From positions 23,027-87,026 of the forward strand of contig JALCBJ010000015.1 in assembly GCA_028066595.1 (NCBI GenBank): a stretch of 64,000 nucleotides of DNA, given 5' to 3'. This DNA is from Thermoanaerobaculia bacterium (GTDB taxonomy: Bacteria > Acidobacteriota > Thermoanaerobaculia > Multivoradales > J023). Positions 41,812-53,800 of this stretch are shown here, piece by piece. Each line of letters begins with the position of its first letter. Position 1 is the stretch's first letter. The notes under the pieces were generated by a model. The model did no database searches. It saw only the letters and a list, made by a program, of their open reading frames with translations, and was not told the DNA's origin. The translations under genes and the position numbers were made by a program.

Positions 41812-44800
41812 TTGGCTTCTCCTTGCTCTCTTTTTTCCGTCACTTCAAGGAAGTGGCTCCGTTGCTTGGGGCCTTCTCGAGGAGTTCTTGGTGGGTCAGT
41901 GGCGCCGTTCTTCTGGGCTGTCATTCTGGCTCTCACCGTTCTGCTGACCGGCTCACCAGCGAGCTCACAGAATCTCACCCAGGGGCTTGGTAACGCCAGT
42001 CTGCAGATCTCGGGTAGCCGTTTGGCGGTGAGCCCTGAGGCTCAGACGGTCCCTTTCCAGACACCGACGCTAGTGGAGACGCGCCTGGAGGGCCACGACA
42101 CTTCCTTGGGGACCTTGCCGCCAGATCTGCGGGTTGTCGCAGACTTCAGCGGTCCAGAGATCGACGGCATTCTCGAGCTAGAGACAGTGCCCAACGAGCC
42201 GTTCCGGATTCCTCGACTGCGCATCCGAGGCGAATACCTTCTCGACAACATCCGGCTGGTCCAAGGGGACGAGCTGCTGGCCTATGCCGAACCTCGGGCC
42301 TCGACGATCCTGGTCACCAAGGTGCTGGTGACCCAGGTCAGCTCTCACGCCTTGACCCAAGATGAGATTCGCAGCTACGGCCTGGTGATCCAAGACGACA
42401 GCTATCAGGCCTTGAACCTGACCTTTGGTTTTGGCGTCCACGGCAGAATCGTCGAGTACAACCTGCCGGTGGTCTACCGGGTCTACGGACCGGGCACCTC
42501 TTGGGGTGAGCCGGCCAGCACGATCCGGCTGCCAGACCTCTCCGGGACGACCTCCTCCCAACGCTTTAGACCACCGGGCCTGATTCCGTTCAAGGTCGAG
42601 GTGGAGCAAGAGTCGGCCGTGGTCGAGATTCCGCGCGGGGGCTGCGATCCGCGAGAGAAATGCCGTCAGAGCGTGCCACCAGCGCCGCCGATGGTCGGAG
42701 TCATCCTCTTCCCCGCCGATATCAATCTACTGCACCAATTCTTCTCGGTCGTGCTGACCGTCCAGAACGGCGCCCCGGAGAACGACCCGCTGACCATCCG
42801 GGATTTGACCGCCCGTATTTCCGTGCCGTCAGGCCTCAGGCAGGCCGAGACCGAGCCGCCGACTCCCCTCGGCGTGCCGGTCCCGATTCGGGTGCCCGGT
42901 CCCGACGGGCGCATCGGTACGGCAGACGATCTGACAATACTGGTCGGCCAGTCGGCTGGCGAGGCCGAGTTTCTTCTAGAAGGCCTGGAGCAGGGTACCC
43001 ATGTGGTCGACTTCGAGATCGAAGGCTTACTCGACGGCTTGCCCACGGGTTTGCAGACCATCACCGGGCGGGCTAGCGGCGCGGTCGTGGTGCGCGATCC
43101 AACGCTCTCGAGCACCATCACCCACCCCGAGGTCGTCCGTGCCTATGAGGAGTACTCGCTCTTCCTGATGCTGAGCAACCTCGGCAACACCCCGGCCAAC
43201 GACATTCTCTTCAAGCTGCCGCCGTCGCGCCTCGCTGGCGTCGAGCTGGCGCCGGGGGAGGAGGCTGAGAAGAATGTCGGTTCGCTGCTGCCTGGGGAGT
43301 CGACGGTGGTCGAGTTCCGCATGGTGCCGCTGCTCACCGGCCGAGTTGTGGCGTCGTCAGCCAAGGCCGGCAGTGGCGTCCGCCCCGAGTTTGAATTTGG
43401 GGTCCGAGTCGCGAGCAGCAATCCGCTATCGCCGGAGTCCATCGTGCTGCCGAAAGCCTCCGAGGCCTTGCCAACGGAGCTGCTCAAAGAGCTGCACGGT
43501 CTCGTGGGGCTCGGCCATTCCTTGGCGGAAGCACCGGCCACTCTGGTGGTCGGTCGACCCCAGGTCGATCGCCAGACGGTCAACGACCGGATCTACCGGC
43601 TGGCCCAGGCCGGCAGGCACCTTGAGCTTGGCGAAGAGCTCTTCGACAGCCTTGCGGTTTTGCTCACCGAATGGAACGGCGCCCGGGACCAGGCCTGGGA
43701 ATGGGACAGGCTGCGCCGCCAGAGCCAGCGGGGACTGGCCGGTTCTCAGATCATTGGCGACTTGTTGAGCTTAGCCGAGCCCAATCCAATCTTCGCCTTT
43801 GAGCGGTTCGCCGCGACCACTCACTTTCTGGCACCGCAGGCCGTGCTGGCTCGCGGCGCAAACTTGATCTTACAAAGCCAAACCAGCGGCAAGGTAGCGG
43901 CAGGTTGGGGGGACGACGCCGTGAGGGAGCTGCCCTTTGCCGATCTCCTGCCCCTCGGCGATGCCGCAATGGCGCTTCTCACCGTGCCGGAGGAGGGGGG
44001 ATATCGAGCGGTGCTGACCTCTGATTCGGCCGCCAGTCCGGATGTGCAGATACTGCTGCCGGCCGCCTCCCCTGGCCAAGATCCCCGACGAGTGCGTTGG
44101 GACAACATCAGCATAGCCGCCGGAGGGCGCGCCTGGGTCGACTTCAGCCCCGGTGAACCGAATCTCACGCTCGAGGTCGACGACGACGGCGACGGTGTCG
44201 CGGAACGCAGCGTGCCGGGCGCGGAGCAGGCCGTGGCGCGGCGACCTTTCGAAGTGATCGCCGCCGTGCAGCGGGCTGAGGTCGACGACTCGGGCCATGT
44301 TGTCGATGTGTTGTTCAGCACCGATATCGATTTGGTTTCCATGGTGCCCAGGGACCCCGACCGTTTCGTCGTCGCCGGCAAGGTGTCGAACGGCGGCATG
44401 ACACCGACGGAGCAGAATGTCGGCGGTGGCGTACTCGGCCAACCGGAGGTGACGAATCCGCTGCAAGGCATGCGCAACCCACGGATTGTGCGGGTGGTCT
44501 TCAACAATCCACTGAGCCCGCTCACCGGGCCGCACGTGATGACCGTCAGCGATCTCGTTTCCGTGGTTGGCGAGTCCTTGTCGGCCCAGGATGTGTCTGT
44601 GGAACTCACCGTGTCCGACCAGGCCATTCAGGTGGTCGGCCAGGTGATCGATCCCTATGGCAATCCACTGCCCTACGCCGAGGTCAATTTGGTGGAGAGG
44701 GACTTGGCGGGGATCGGCCACGCGGCCAGCTGCGTCGAGCACGTGACCGCTGCGGAGTTAGCCGACGCAGAAGGGCGATTCTCCTTTGACTACGTTCGCC

Positions 44801-47800
44801 AAGGGGCTTGCGGCGGCTCCTTCAAGGTCAAAGCGCGGGACCCGGCGGAACCTCGCTTCGGCCACGCCGAAGGGCGAGTTCGGGTGGTCGGCGAGACCAA
44901 GGAGCTGAACGTGGTGATGGTCGGCCGCGGCATCCTCAAAGGCAACGTGACCTATGAAGACGGTACCGTGCCAGAGGGTCTGCAAGTCTTCGCTCACAAT
45001 CCGGTTTTTCAGATCTCTCGCCGGGCCTGGACCGATGACAGCGGCAACTTTCGCATGGCCGAAGTGCCGGTGGGCACGGTCACTCTGATGGCGTTTGACA
45101 ACCTGGGCAATCGGACTTTCAAAGCGGTCGAGGTCCCAGCCGCCGGCGCGGAGGTGGTTCAAGACCTGCTGATCTTGAAAAGGCCTGACGCTGCGGTGGC
45201 CAGCCTTCGAGGCACGATTTCCGACCTCGCCACAGGCCAGCCGGAGCCTGACGCCTACGTGGCACTCTATGTAGACGGCAGCCAGGTGGACGTCCAACGC
45301 ACCGACGCGCAGGGCGCTTACGATTTTGGTGTCGTGCCCGCTGGCGTGGCGCAGATTGAGGCGTTCGACGGATTCACCGGCCTGCGCGGGGCCCAGCTCT
45401 TCTTCGATCTGGCACCTGACGAGACTCGGGTCATCGATCTTCAGCTGCGCGATGATCGCGGGGTGATCGAAGGCCACGTTCGGCGCATCCTGGAAGATGG
45501 CACCGTCGTGCCGGTGGCCGACGCCATCGTCTACGTTGCGCAGACACCCTTCAATACGACGACGGACAGCGCCGGCTACTACCGGCTCGACGACATTTTC
45601 TCAGGCCACCGAGACGTCGTGGCGGCGGATCCTTCGACCGGGCAAGTGACGCAGGTCAGCGTCTCGGTCGACAGCTCGGGTTTGGTCCAGCGGGCCGATC
45701 TCTACTTCGAAGACGAGTTTGTGCCCGAGGGCGGGATTTCCGGCGTTGTCCTCGACTACGACGGCACACCGGTGGCCGGAGCCCGCGTGCATCTCGCCCA
45801 GGGCTATTGGTCGCGTAGCTGGGCCTACGAAGAGACCACCGATTCCGAGGGCCGCTTCTTCATCGGCGGCGTGAGCCCGGGGGCCTTTGGCGTCCACGCG
45901 ATCCGCGGATCCGATGGTGGCATAGGCTTCGGCGAGATCCGGTTCCCGGGAGACTCAGACTCCGTCACGGTGAGGTTTCAGCGCGGCGTGATCCGCGGCC
46001 GTACTTTCATCGAAGACGACGACGGTCACCGCACGGGGGTGGTTTCACAGATCACCTACCGACATGTCGAGGTCATCTCCGAATGGGACATCGTCGGCGT
46101 GATGCGGAACTTCCGCACTCTCACCACCGAGGCCGACGGCAGCTTCGAGATCCCCGCACTCCACGGTCCCTACCAGATCTTTGTCAGAAACTCGTTCCAC
46201 GGTTCCCAGCGGGCCGAGGGCTTTCTCGACGATCTGCCGGTGGATCTCGACTTCAAGTTCGAGGAAAACGGCGAGATCCGCGGCATCGTCTATGACGTCG
46301 ACGGCGTCACCCCGGTTGCAGGCGCGGAGCTGGTGCTCAAGGGAGGGCAATTCGAGGATTACCGGATCTATTCCGGCGAGCACGGTGAGTTCAGTTTTGA
46401 GTTGGTGCCAGCGGGTCGCTACGAGATCACGATTACCTATGATGCCGGGACCCTCTTCCGTACGCGTCGGGTCTATGCCCGACTGCGCCACGCGGGCGAT
46501 CTGCTCGATATCGATCTCGTCTTGCCGAACCAGGGCTCGATCGAGGGGCGAGTCGAGTCGTCGACGGGTGAGCCGGTACCTGGTGCGGTGGTCACCCTCA
46601 AGGAGCGTGGCTTTCCGTTTCGCCGCCTGACTCACAATGCCGACGAGCTCGGAAACTATCGCTTCGACAACATTTTTGCCGGCGAGATCATCCTCGAAGC
46701 CCAGGCGCCGCTGCTCGGTGGCCTCGGTGGCAAGTTGAGCGTCGAGCTGAGCGAAGAAGGGGAAGTGCTATCGACCCTGATCACTCTCGAAGGCTCTGGA
46801 GAGCTCGAGGCTCAAGTGTTGAGGCCCGATACCGGTGGACCGGTGGTCAACGCCCGAGTGAGGCTCCATCGAGATGGGCACGGCATCATCGACACGATCA
46901 ATACCGACGGTGATGGCCGATTCCACATCGGCCTACTACCCCTTGGCCGCTACCGAGCTCACATTTTTGATCCCACCACTGGCAGACGCGGGCGCGGCGA
47001 ATGGCTCGAGATCACCGACGATCAACAAGTCGTTTCTCAAGAAATCGTGCTGGAGGTGCGAGGCATCGTCGATGGCCATCTCTACAGCCTGCCGGAGAAC
47101 AGCGGTGTACCCGGCGAGACCATCACCCTCAGGAGTCGGGGCCTGAAATGGTTCACTGTCTACTCGAGCTCCGACATCGACGGCTACTACGAATTCCTCG
47201 GCATTCCGGAAGGAGAGTTCGAGCTGCGAGCCAAGGTCGAGCGGCGTCGAGCGTCGGCCACGGGCACCATCGTCGAAGAAGACCAGCGAGTCACGCGGGA
47301 TCTTTACCTCGAGCGTTTAGGACGTATCACGGGCACAGTGCGCTCTGCCCAGAGGGTCGACGGAACCGGTGGGGACGTGGTCCAAGGCGTCAACGTCTCC
47401 GCCACGGTCAGTGGCTCGGGCCTGGTCGACGCATCGCTCGACAATCCCTTTACCCTCGACGGCATTCTGGCGGGTCGGTCGGGCTGGCTGCGTGCAGAGG
47501 AGATCAACGGCGAGCGCAAGGTTCTGCAGTGGTTCCGCCTGCCGGAAGGGGAAGACGCCGACTTTGACCTGACGCTCAAGGCGATCGGCGCCCTCGAAGT
47601 GACAGTCCTTGATTCCATGGGCGCGCCGGCTCCAGGTGTCGATGTCCAGGTGATCAATCAAGCGGACTTCCGCAACGACGACCGCGGATCTACCTACGAC
47701 GGCACCCAGCGGATCGTGCTCGAAGCCAACACCGGCGACGACCATCTCGTGCGTTTCAACGGTGTCCGCGAAGGGCGTCTACGCGCCAGCACGACCCATC

Positions 47801-50800
47801 CTGTCACCGGTCTGCGCGGCTCGGCATCGTCCAGTTTGTCGCTCGACGGTGAGACCGTGCAGATGACCCTCCAGCTGCAGCCCAGCGCTCTGGTCCAGGG
47901 TCGGGTCTTCATGCCCGACGGCACCTCGCCAGCGGCCGGAGCGATCGTATCGCTGGACGCCGCGGAGCGGGATTGGCAAAGCGTCCAGGCCGACGAGCAA
48001 GGCTATTTCGCCTTCGAGCACATTCCCCTGGGTAGCTACATCTTGGTCGCCACAGAGAGCGACGGCCCGGGTCGCTATGAGCTGCACGATTCCCTCGATA
48101 TCGACGGTGAGCTCGACGATCACGTCATCGTTCTCGATGCCGAGGAGCCTTACGTCGTGTCGATCGATCCGCCTCTGGGCAGCCGCGATCTGCCGATCGA
48201 TACGGCGGTCGTGGTGACGTTCAGTGAGCCCATGCGGCCCTGTGGCTCTCAATGCGGCAGCTGGGCGCGGATCCGCAAGGTGGGGGGCGGCGTCTCGCCC
48301 GCCCTGAGCCATACGTGGTCAGCAGGTGGCACGGTGCTGACCCTGCAACCGATCCATGGCCTGGCCAGCGGCACGGCCTACCGAGTCGAGATTCGCACCG
48401 ATTTCGAGGATCTGGCGCGCAACAACCTCGACTGGCAGGTCACCAGCTCGTTCTACACCGCGGATGTCATTCCACCGGCGGTCATCGACGTGACTCCGGG
48501 CGATGGCGCCGTCCAGGTCGAGATGAGCTCGCCCATTGAGATCACTTTCAGCGAGACGATTGACCCCGACTCACTGTCCGGCGCCTTCCAGCTGACCGAC
48601 CTCACCGCTGGCCAGCCTCTGACCACCACGACCCTGATTTCGTTTGGCGATCGCCGGGTGACCCTGACGCCGGTGGCAGATATGGAGCCGGATCGGCTCA
48701 TGGAGCTGAGGGTTCAAGGAGTTGTAGACACCGCGGGGAATGTACAGGAGGGCACCTTCGTCGCGACGTTCTGGACGCTGGACCAAACCGATCCGACGAT
48801 CCAGTGGCTGATGCCTTCCTCCGGCGAGATCTTCACCGCGGGCGAGACGATCGAGGTCTCGGCGGCGGTCACCGACAATCGGGCCCTCGAGCTCGTTCGG
48901 TTCCAGCTCGGAGAGTGGAGCCAAACCCTGGACCAGGCTCCCTTCACCTGGCAGGTTCCAGCACCCATCGCCAGCAGCGCTGGTCCGGTTGAGATTCTCG
49001 CCGAGGCCTACGACATCTTCGGTAACTCCACGACCTCGACCCTGACCATATGGGTCGAGCCCTTGGACAACGCCCAGCCACCGTCGGCGGCGATCCTGTG
49101 CCCAGCTCCGGGTGATTTCATCGCCCCGGGTTTGGAGCTGCCCCTGACCTTTGAGGCCGCCGACGACCTGGCGATCGAAAGCTATTGGCTCGAGGTCGAC
49201 GGCGAGGTGATGGATCGTGTGGATCTGGTGAACCAGTCGGACGTGGCGGCTGCTCTGCACTGGACGCCGTCAGCCGACTCCCTTCCCGGTGATGTCTTCT
49301 TGGCGTCGGTCCATGTGCGGGACTTCGCCGGCAATGTCCAAACCCTCGAGCGCAGCCTGAGCGTGCCCGAGGGCCGGTTGCTGATCGGCGACCAAGCAGT
49401 CAGCGGCGACGCCGGACCCACCTTCCTGGGCGGCGGGCGTTTCGACCTGCAGGCTAGCGAAGTCTTCGGCGGCTTGACTCTGCTTCACGGCGCCGACCTC
49501 GTCGCGGCCAACCCGGCGGATCCGTCGAGCCCCTTCGATCTGGACGTGCTCGGCGAGTTGAGAGTGCAGTGCAACGCCCAGGCTCAGCTGGCCGATCTCG
49601 ATGCCGCCGACGTGGTGATCGAGTCTCGGGGGCGCATCATGCCGTTGCAGAAGCTCGCTCTCGACGTGACCGCCGATCGGCTCGAGATCGAGACAGAAGC
49701 TCAGGTAGACGGCCGCGGTCGCGGCTATCTCGGCCAGAAGAGCCGGGTCGCCGCGGGTGCCGAGGCGCCTGCGTGGATCGAGTTCGCCAAGTCCCGAGAA
49801 GGCGGTGCGCATGGTGGCTTGGGCACTTGGAAGAATCCCGACCGGACCCGCGCTGAAGTCTTCGGCAGCCTCTATCTGCCCACCGTGGCAGGCGGCGGCG
49901 CGGGTGGCAATGCCTCCACGGGCTTTGCCAGGGGCGGCAATGGTGGCGGCATCGTGCGGCTCGATGTCGGCAGCCTGGTGCTCCATGGCGAGATCCAGAG
50001 CGACGGCGACGTCAGCGTCGACGGTGCTAATCGCAATGCGTCGCCGGGAGCAGGCGGCAGTGTGTTGGTCTTCGCTCAGAGTGTCGAGGGTGTCGGCGCG
50101 ATCCGGGCCGACGGCGGCAGCGACTGCCGCGGCGGCGGCGGCGGCGGCAGGGTGGCCCTATGGGTAGATGACTTCCTGGGTTTCGACCCGGACTCACAGG
50201 TGTGGGCACGAGGCGGTGAGCGCAGCTGCGAAGACGAATCCGGTGGCGCCGGCTCGGTCTTTGTCCACACCGCGGGATCGACCTTCGGCAATCTCAGGAT
50301 CGACAATGGAAATCCTTCCCGGGCGTCCATGGAAACCGTCTTCCCCGAGCTCGGTACACGCGCGGTGACCAGCACCCAAGTGCAGGGAGCTGACCTGCGG
50401 TTGACCACGGCACAGACCTTCCACCCGCGATGGTGGGGCACCACGGTAAGGCTGCACAGCGCTGGTGGCGACGACCTTGGCAGCTTTGCGGTGCGGGTTG
50501 TCGACGGTGACACGCTTCTGCTCGAGAACGCAGCCGCGGCGGCTTCAGCCACCTCCATGCACGGCTTCTATCGCTTTGATCGACTGACCATCACGGGCGG
50601 TGCGCAAATCCAGGGCTCCGATGTGGTGGCGGCAGCGGAGATGTCGATAGACGGTCAAGGTCGCGTTGGCCTACCGCTGGACGTGGCGCAGCTCGAAATT
50701 GGCGCTGACAGTCTGTTGACCTTGCTCGAGCCCCTCGACGCGGCGCAGCTGACCATTCGGGCCGGTACGCAGCTGATGCCAGAAGCAGGCGAAGCGCTGG

Positions 50801-53800
50801 TTCTGCGGGCCAGCGACACCTTGACCCTCGAAGCAGGGGCGGTGCTGTCGACCACCGGACTGGGCTATGGGCCCGGAGGCGTCGGCAACGCCAACCGCGG
50901 CAAGGCTCCGACGGGCGTCACCCCGGCGAGTGCTGGGCAAGGCGGTTGCCACGGCGGCTACGGCAACCGGCACAGCGTGAGTGGTCAATGCGAGGTCTAT
51001 GGCAGCGTCTACTCACCTCAATTCGGGGGTGGCGGCTCGGGTTCCCAAAGTACCAACGAGGGTGGCTTCACCCTCGGTGGCGCGGGCGGCGGCTCGATCC
51101 TCATCGAGGCCGGCGAGCTGATCCTCGACGGCCTGTTGGAAGCCGACGGTGAAGCAGGTGAAGGCGACAAATATGGCGGTGCGGGTGGCACCATCAGAAT
51201 CATCGCTGAGCGCTTGCGTGGTGCAGGTAGCGTGCGCGCCAACGGCGCTGAGGCGGTCCGCGCCAGCGGCGGCGGCGGCCGTATTGCCTACCACACTGAA
51301 GACGCCACCTTTGACTTCGCTGGCCAATCCCAGGCGATCGGCGGCGGATTCGGTGGCGGTGACGGCCATGCCAGCGCCGGTACCGTCTACTGGCGTACCG
51401 CCACGTCGACCTACGGTGAGCTGTGGATCGACAACCTGGGTCGCGCCTCGATCAAGACCGAGTTGCCGGTGTTGGGTGAGCGCGCCATCACCGCGGTCGA
51501 GGTGGACGGCGCGGACCTTTTGGTGAGTGCTGCCGAACCGTTCCTCGGTCGCTGGGTGCAGGCGTGGGCGGTCTTGACCGATGGCTCCGGCACCGACCTT
51601 GGCACCTTTGAGGTTGGCAACTTCGAAGGGGAGCAAGCGTCCGCCTCGATCCGACTGCTCGGTGCTGCCTCGGCGGGCCAGGCGCAGACGATTCGAGGTC
51701 TTTACCGCTTCGATCGAGTCACCGTCACCGGCGGCTCCCGCCTCGAGGGCACTGACACCATAGAGACCGCTGACCTGGTTTTTGATGCCGACGGTGGCCT
51801 CGGCGTGCCGCTTGACACCGATCGACTAGAGATCGCCGCAGGCAGCGTGCTGACCCTGGTGGATCGTTTGTCAGCTCGAGACCTGGTGATTCGAGATGGC
51901 GCCACCGTGACCTCGATCGTCGGCCAGCCGGTAGACCTCGAAGTGCCTGGCACCTTGACTCTCGAGGCGGGGGCGCTGATCACCGTCAACGGCCTCGGCT
52001 ATGCCCCGGGAACGGTCGGCGATCAGCACGGTGAGGCTCCAGATGGCGTCGATCCAGCGCCGCCGGTTCATGGCGGAAGTCATGGCGGTCACGGCGTGCA
52101 TTACGACACCAGCTCCTTCGGCGAAGCCTTCGACAGTGTCTATTGGCCCGTCCTTGCCGGTGGTGGCGCCGGCTCGGCACGCTCAAGCGGAGGCGGCTTC
52201 ACGGCCGGCGGTCGGGGCGGTGGCGTGGTCCTGATCGAGGCCGGCGAGCTCGTCCTGGACGGGCGGATCGAGGCCGACGGCGACGCCGGCTCGAAGGGCG
52301 CATACAGCGGCGGTGGCGGCACCGTGAGGATCCGGGCGGATCGATTGAGCGGTGTTGGCACCCTCCAGGCCAATGGCGGCGTGGCAGGGCGTGGCGCGGG
52401 GGGTGGCGGTCGAGTTTCTTTTTGGATCTCCGAGCCGACCCATTTCGACTTTGCGCAGCAGGCACGGGCTTACGGCGGCTCGATCACCTTCACCACAGGG
52501 TATGGCGGCGCCGGCTCGGTGTTCTGGCACGTCCCCAGCTCGGTCTACGGCACTCTTTGGCTCGACAACGGCGCTGATCCCGACACCGGAGCCGCGCGCA
52601 CCGGAGCACCCGTAGCTCTGCCGAGCCTCGAACCACCAGCCCTCGTGTCGGCGGTGGCTGAAGGAGGACATCTGCGACTGGTGCTCGCTGAGACGTTGCT
52701 CAATCGCTGGCACAGGTCCTGGGTCGTGCTGGAAGATGCGGACGGCCTCGAGCTCGGAACCCACCGTGTGCTGGAGCTTACTGACGACGGGGCGCTGGTC
52801 GAAGGAGCCGCGGCCCATGCGGCGGCCGTCGCGAGTTTGCGTGGTGTCTATCTCTTCGACGACATCATGCTGGGTCAAGGGGTCGACTTCGATAACGGCT
52901 CGAGCGCCGAGGATCTGACCTTCAACGGCAACACCACCATCGAAGGCGATGTCGCGGCCAATCGCTTGACGGTGCTCGCGGACGCGTCGCTGACGGTGAC
53001 CGGTAGCCTCGACGCCAATCGTGTTGTGCTCGGTGATCGGTCCACGCTGGTCATCGACGCGCTGGGCCAGGCCTCAAGCCTCGAGCTGGGCAGCTACGTC
53101 ACCCTTCGCGTCCACGGCACGCCGGAGGCCGCCTTGAGCATTTCCGGCGACATGACCAGTCTGGATCACTTGACCTTAGAGGTGGATCGTCTGACGGTCG
53201 GCGGGGCGGCGACGTTTGGCGTGGACTCGATTCTTCGAGTGGACGCCATCACCGCTGGCGCGTTGGCGTTGGGAGATCGAGGCTCGTGGACGCCGCGCGC
53301 GGGCGGCGCGTTGACCGCCGATGTTGTGGGTGCCATGACGGTTGGCTTCGAGGCGGTGCTCGATGTCACGTCCCTCGGCTACACGATTGGCGATAGCACC
53401 GCAGACTACGGTGCCGCACCCGAAGGTATCGGTCCGGCCCATTTTTACGGCGGCAGCCATGGCGGCGGTGGCAGCATCGGTTGGGCGACCGGGGGTCACC
53501 AAGGTGAAGTCTACGGCAGCGTCTTTCTGCCGATTGAGGGGGGCGCCAGCGGCGGCTCTTTCAACGAGGCGCCCGGTGCCGGTGGCGGTGTCATGAGACT
53601 CGATGCGGGCTCCTTGAGCCTGGAGGGGCAGCTATTGTCCCGGGGTGGTGGATTGACAGACAACGGCTACGGCTCCGCCGGCGCCGGCGGCTCGATCCTC
53701 TTGACGGCTGGGCAGCTCTCGGGTTCCGGTGTCATTGACGCCTCCGGCGGAACGGCGACCAACGTCGGCAGCTGCAGCCGAGCCATGGGCGGTGGCGGTG

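Noticed and set aside
41708..41947. Short frame with a hydrophobic stretch (VTFWLLLALFFPSLQG) overlapping the start of the giant gene
   Set aside because: It stops after 79 codons within the giant gene's signal peptide region and shares that gene's ribosome-binding site; more likely chance hydrophobicity in another frame.
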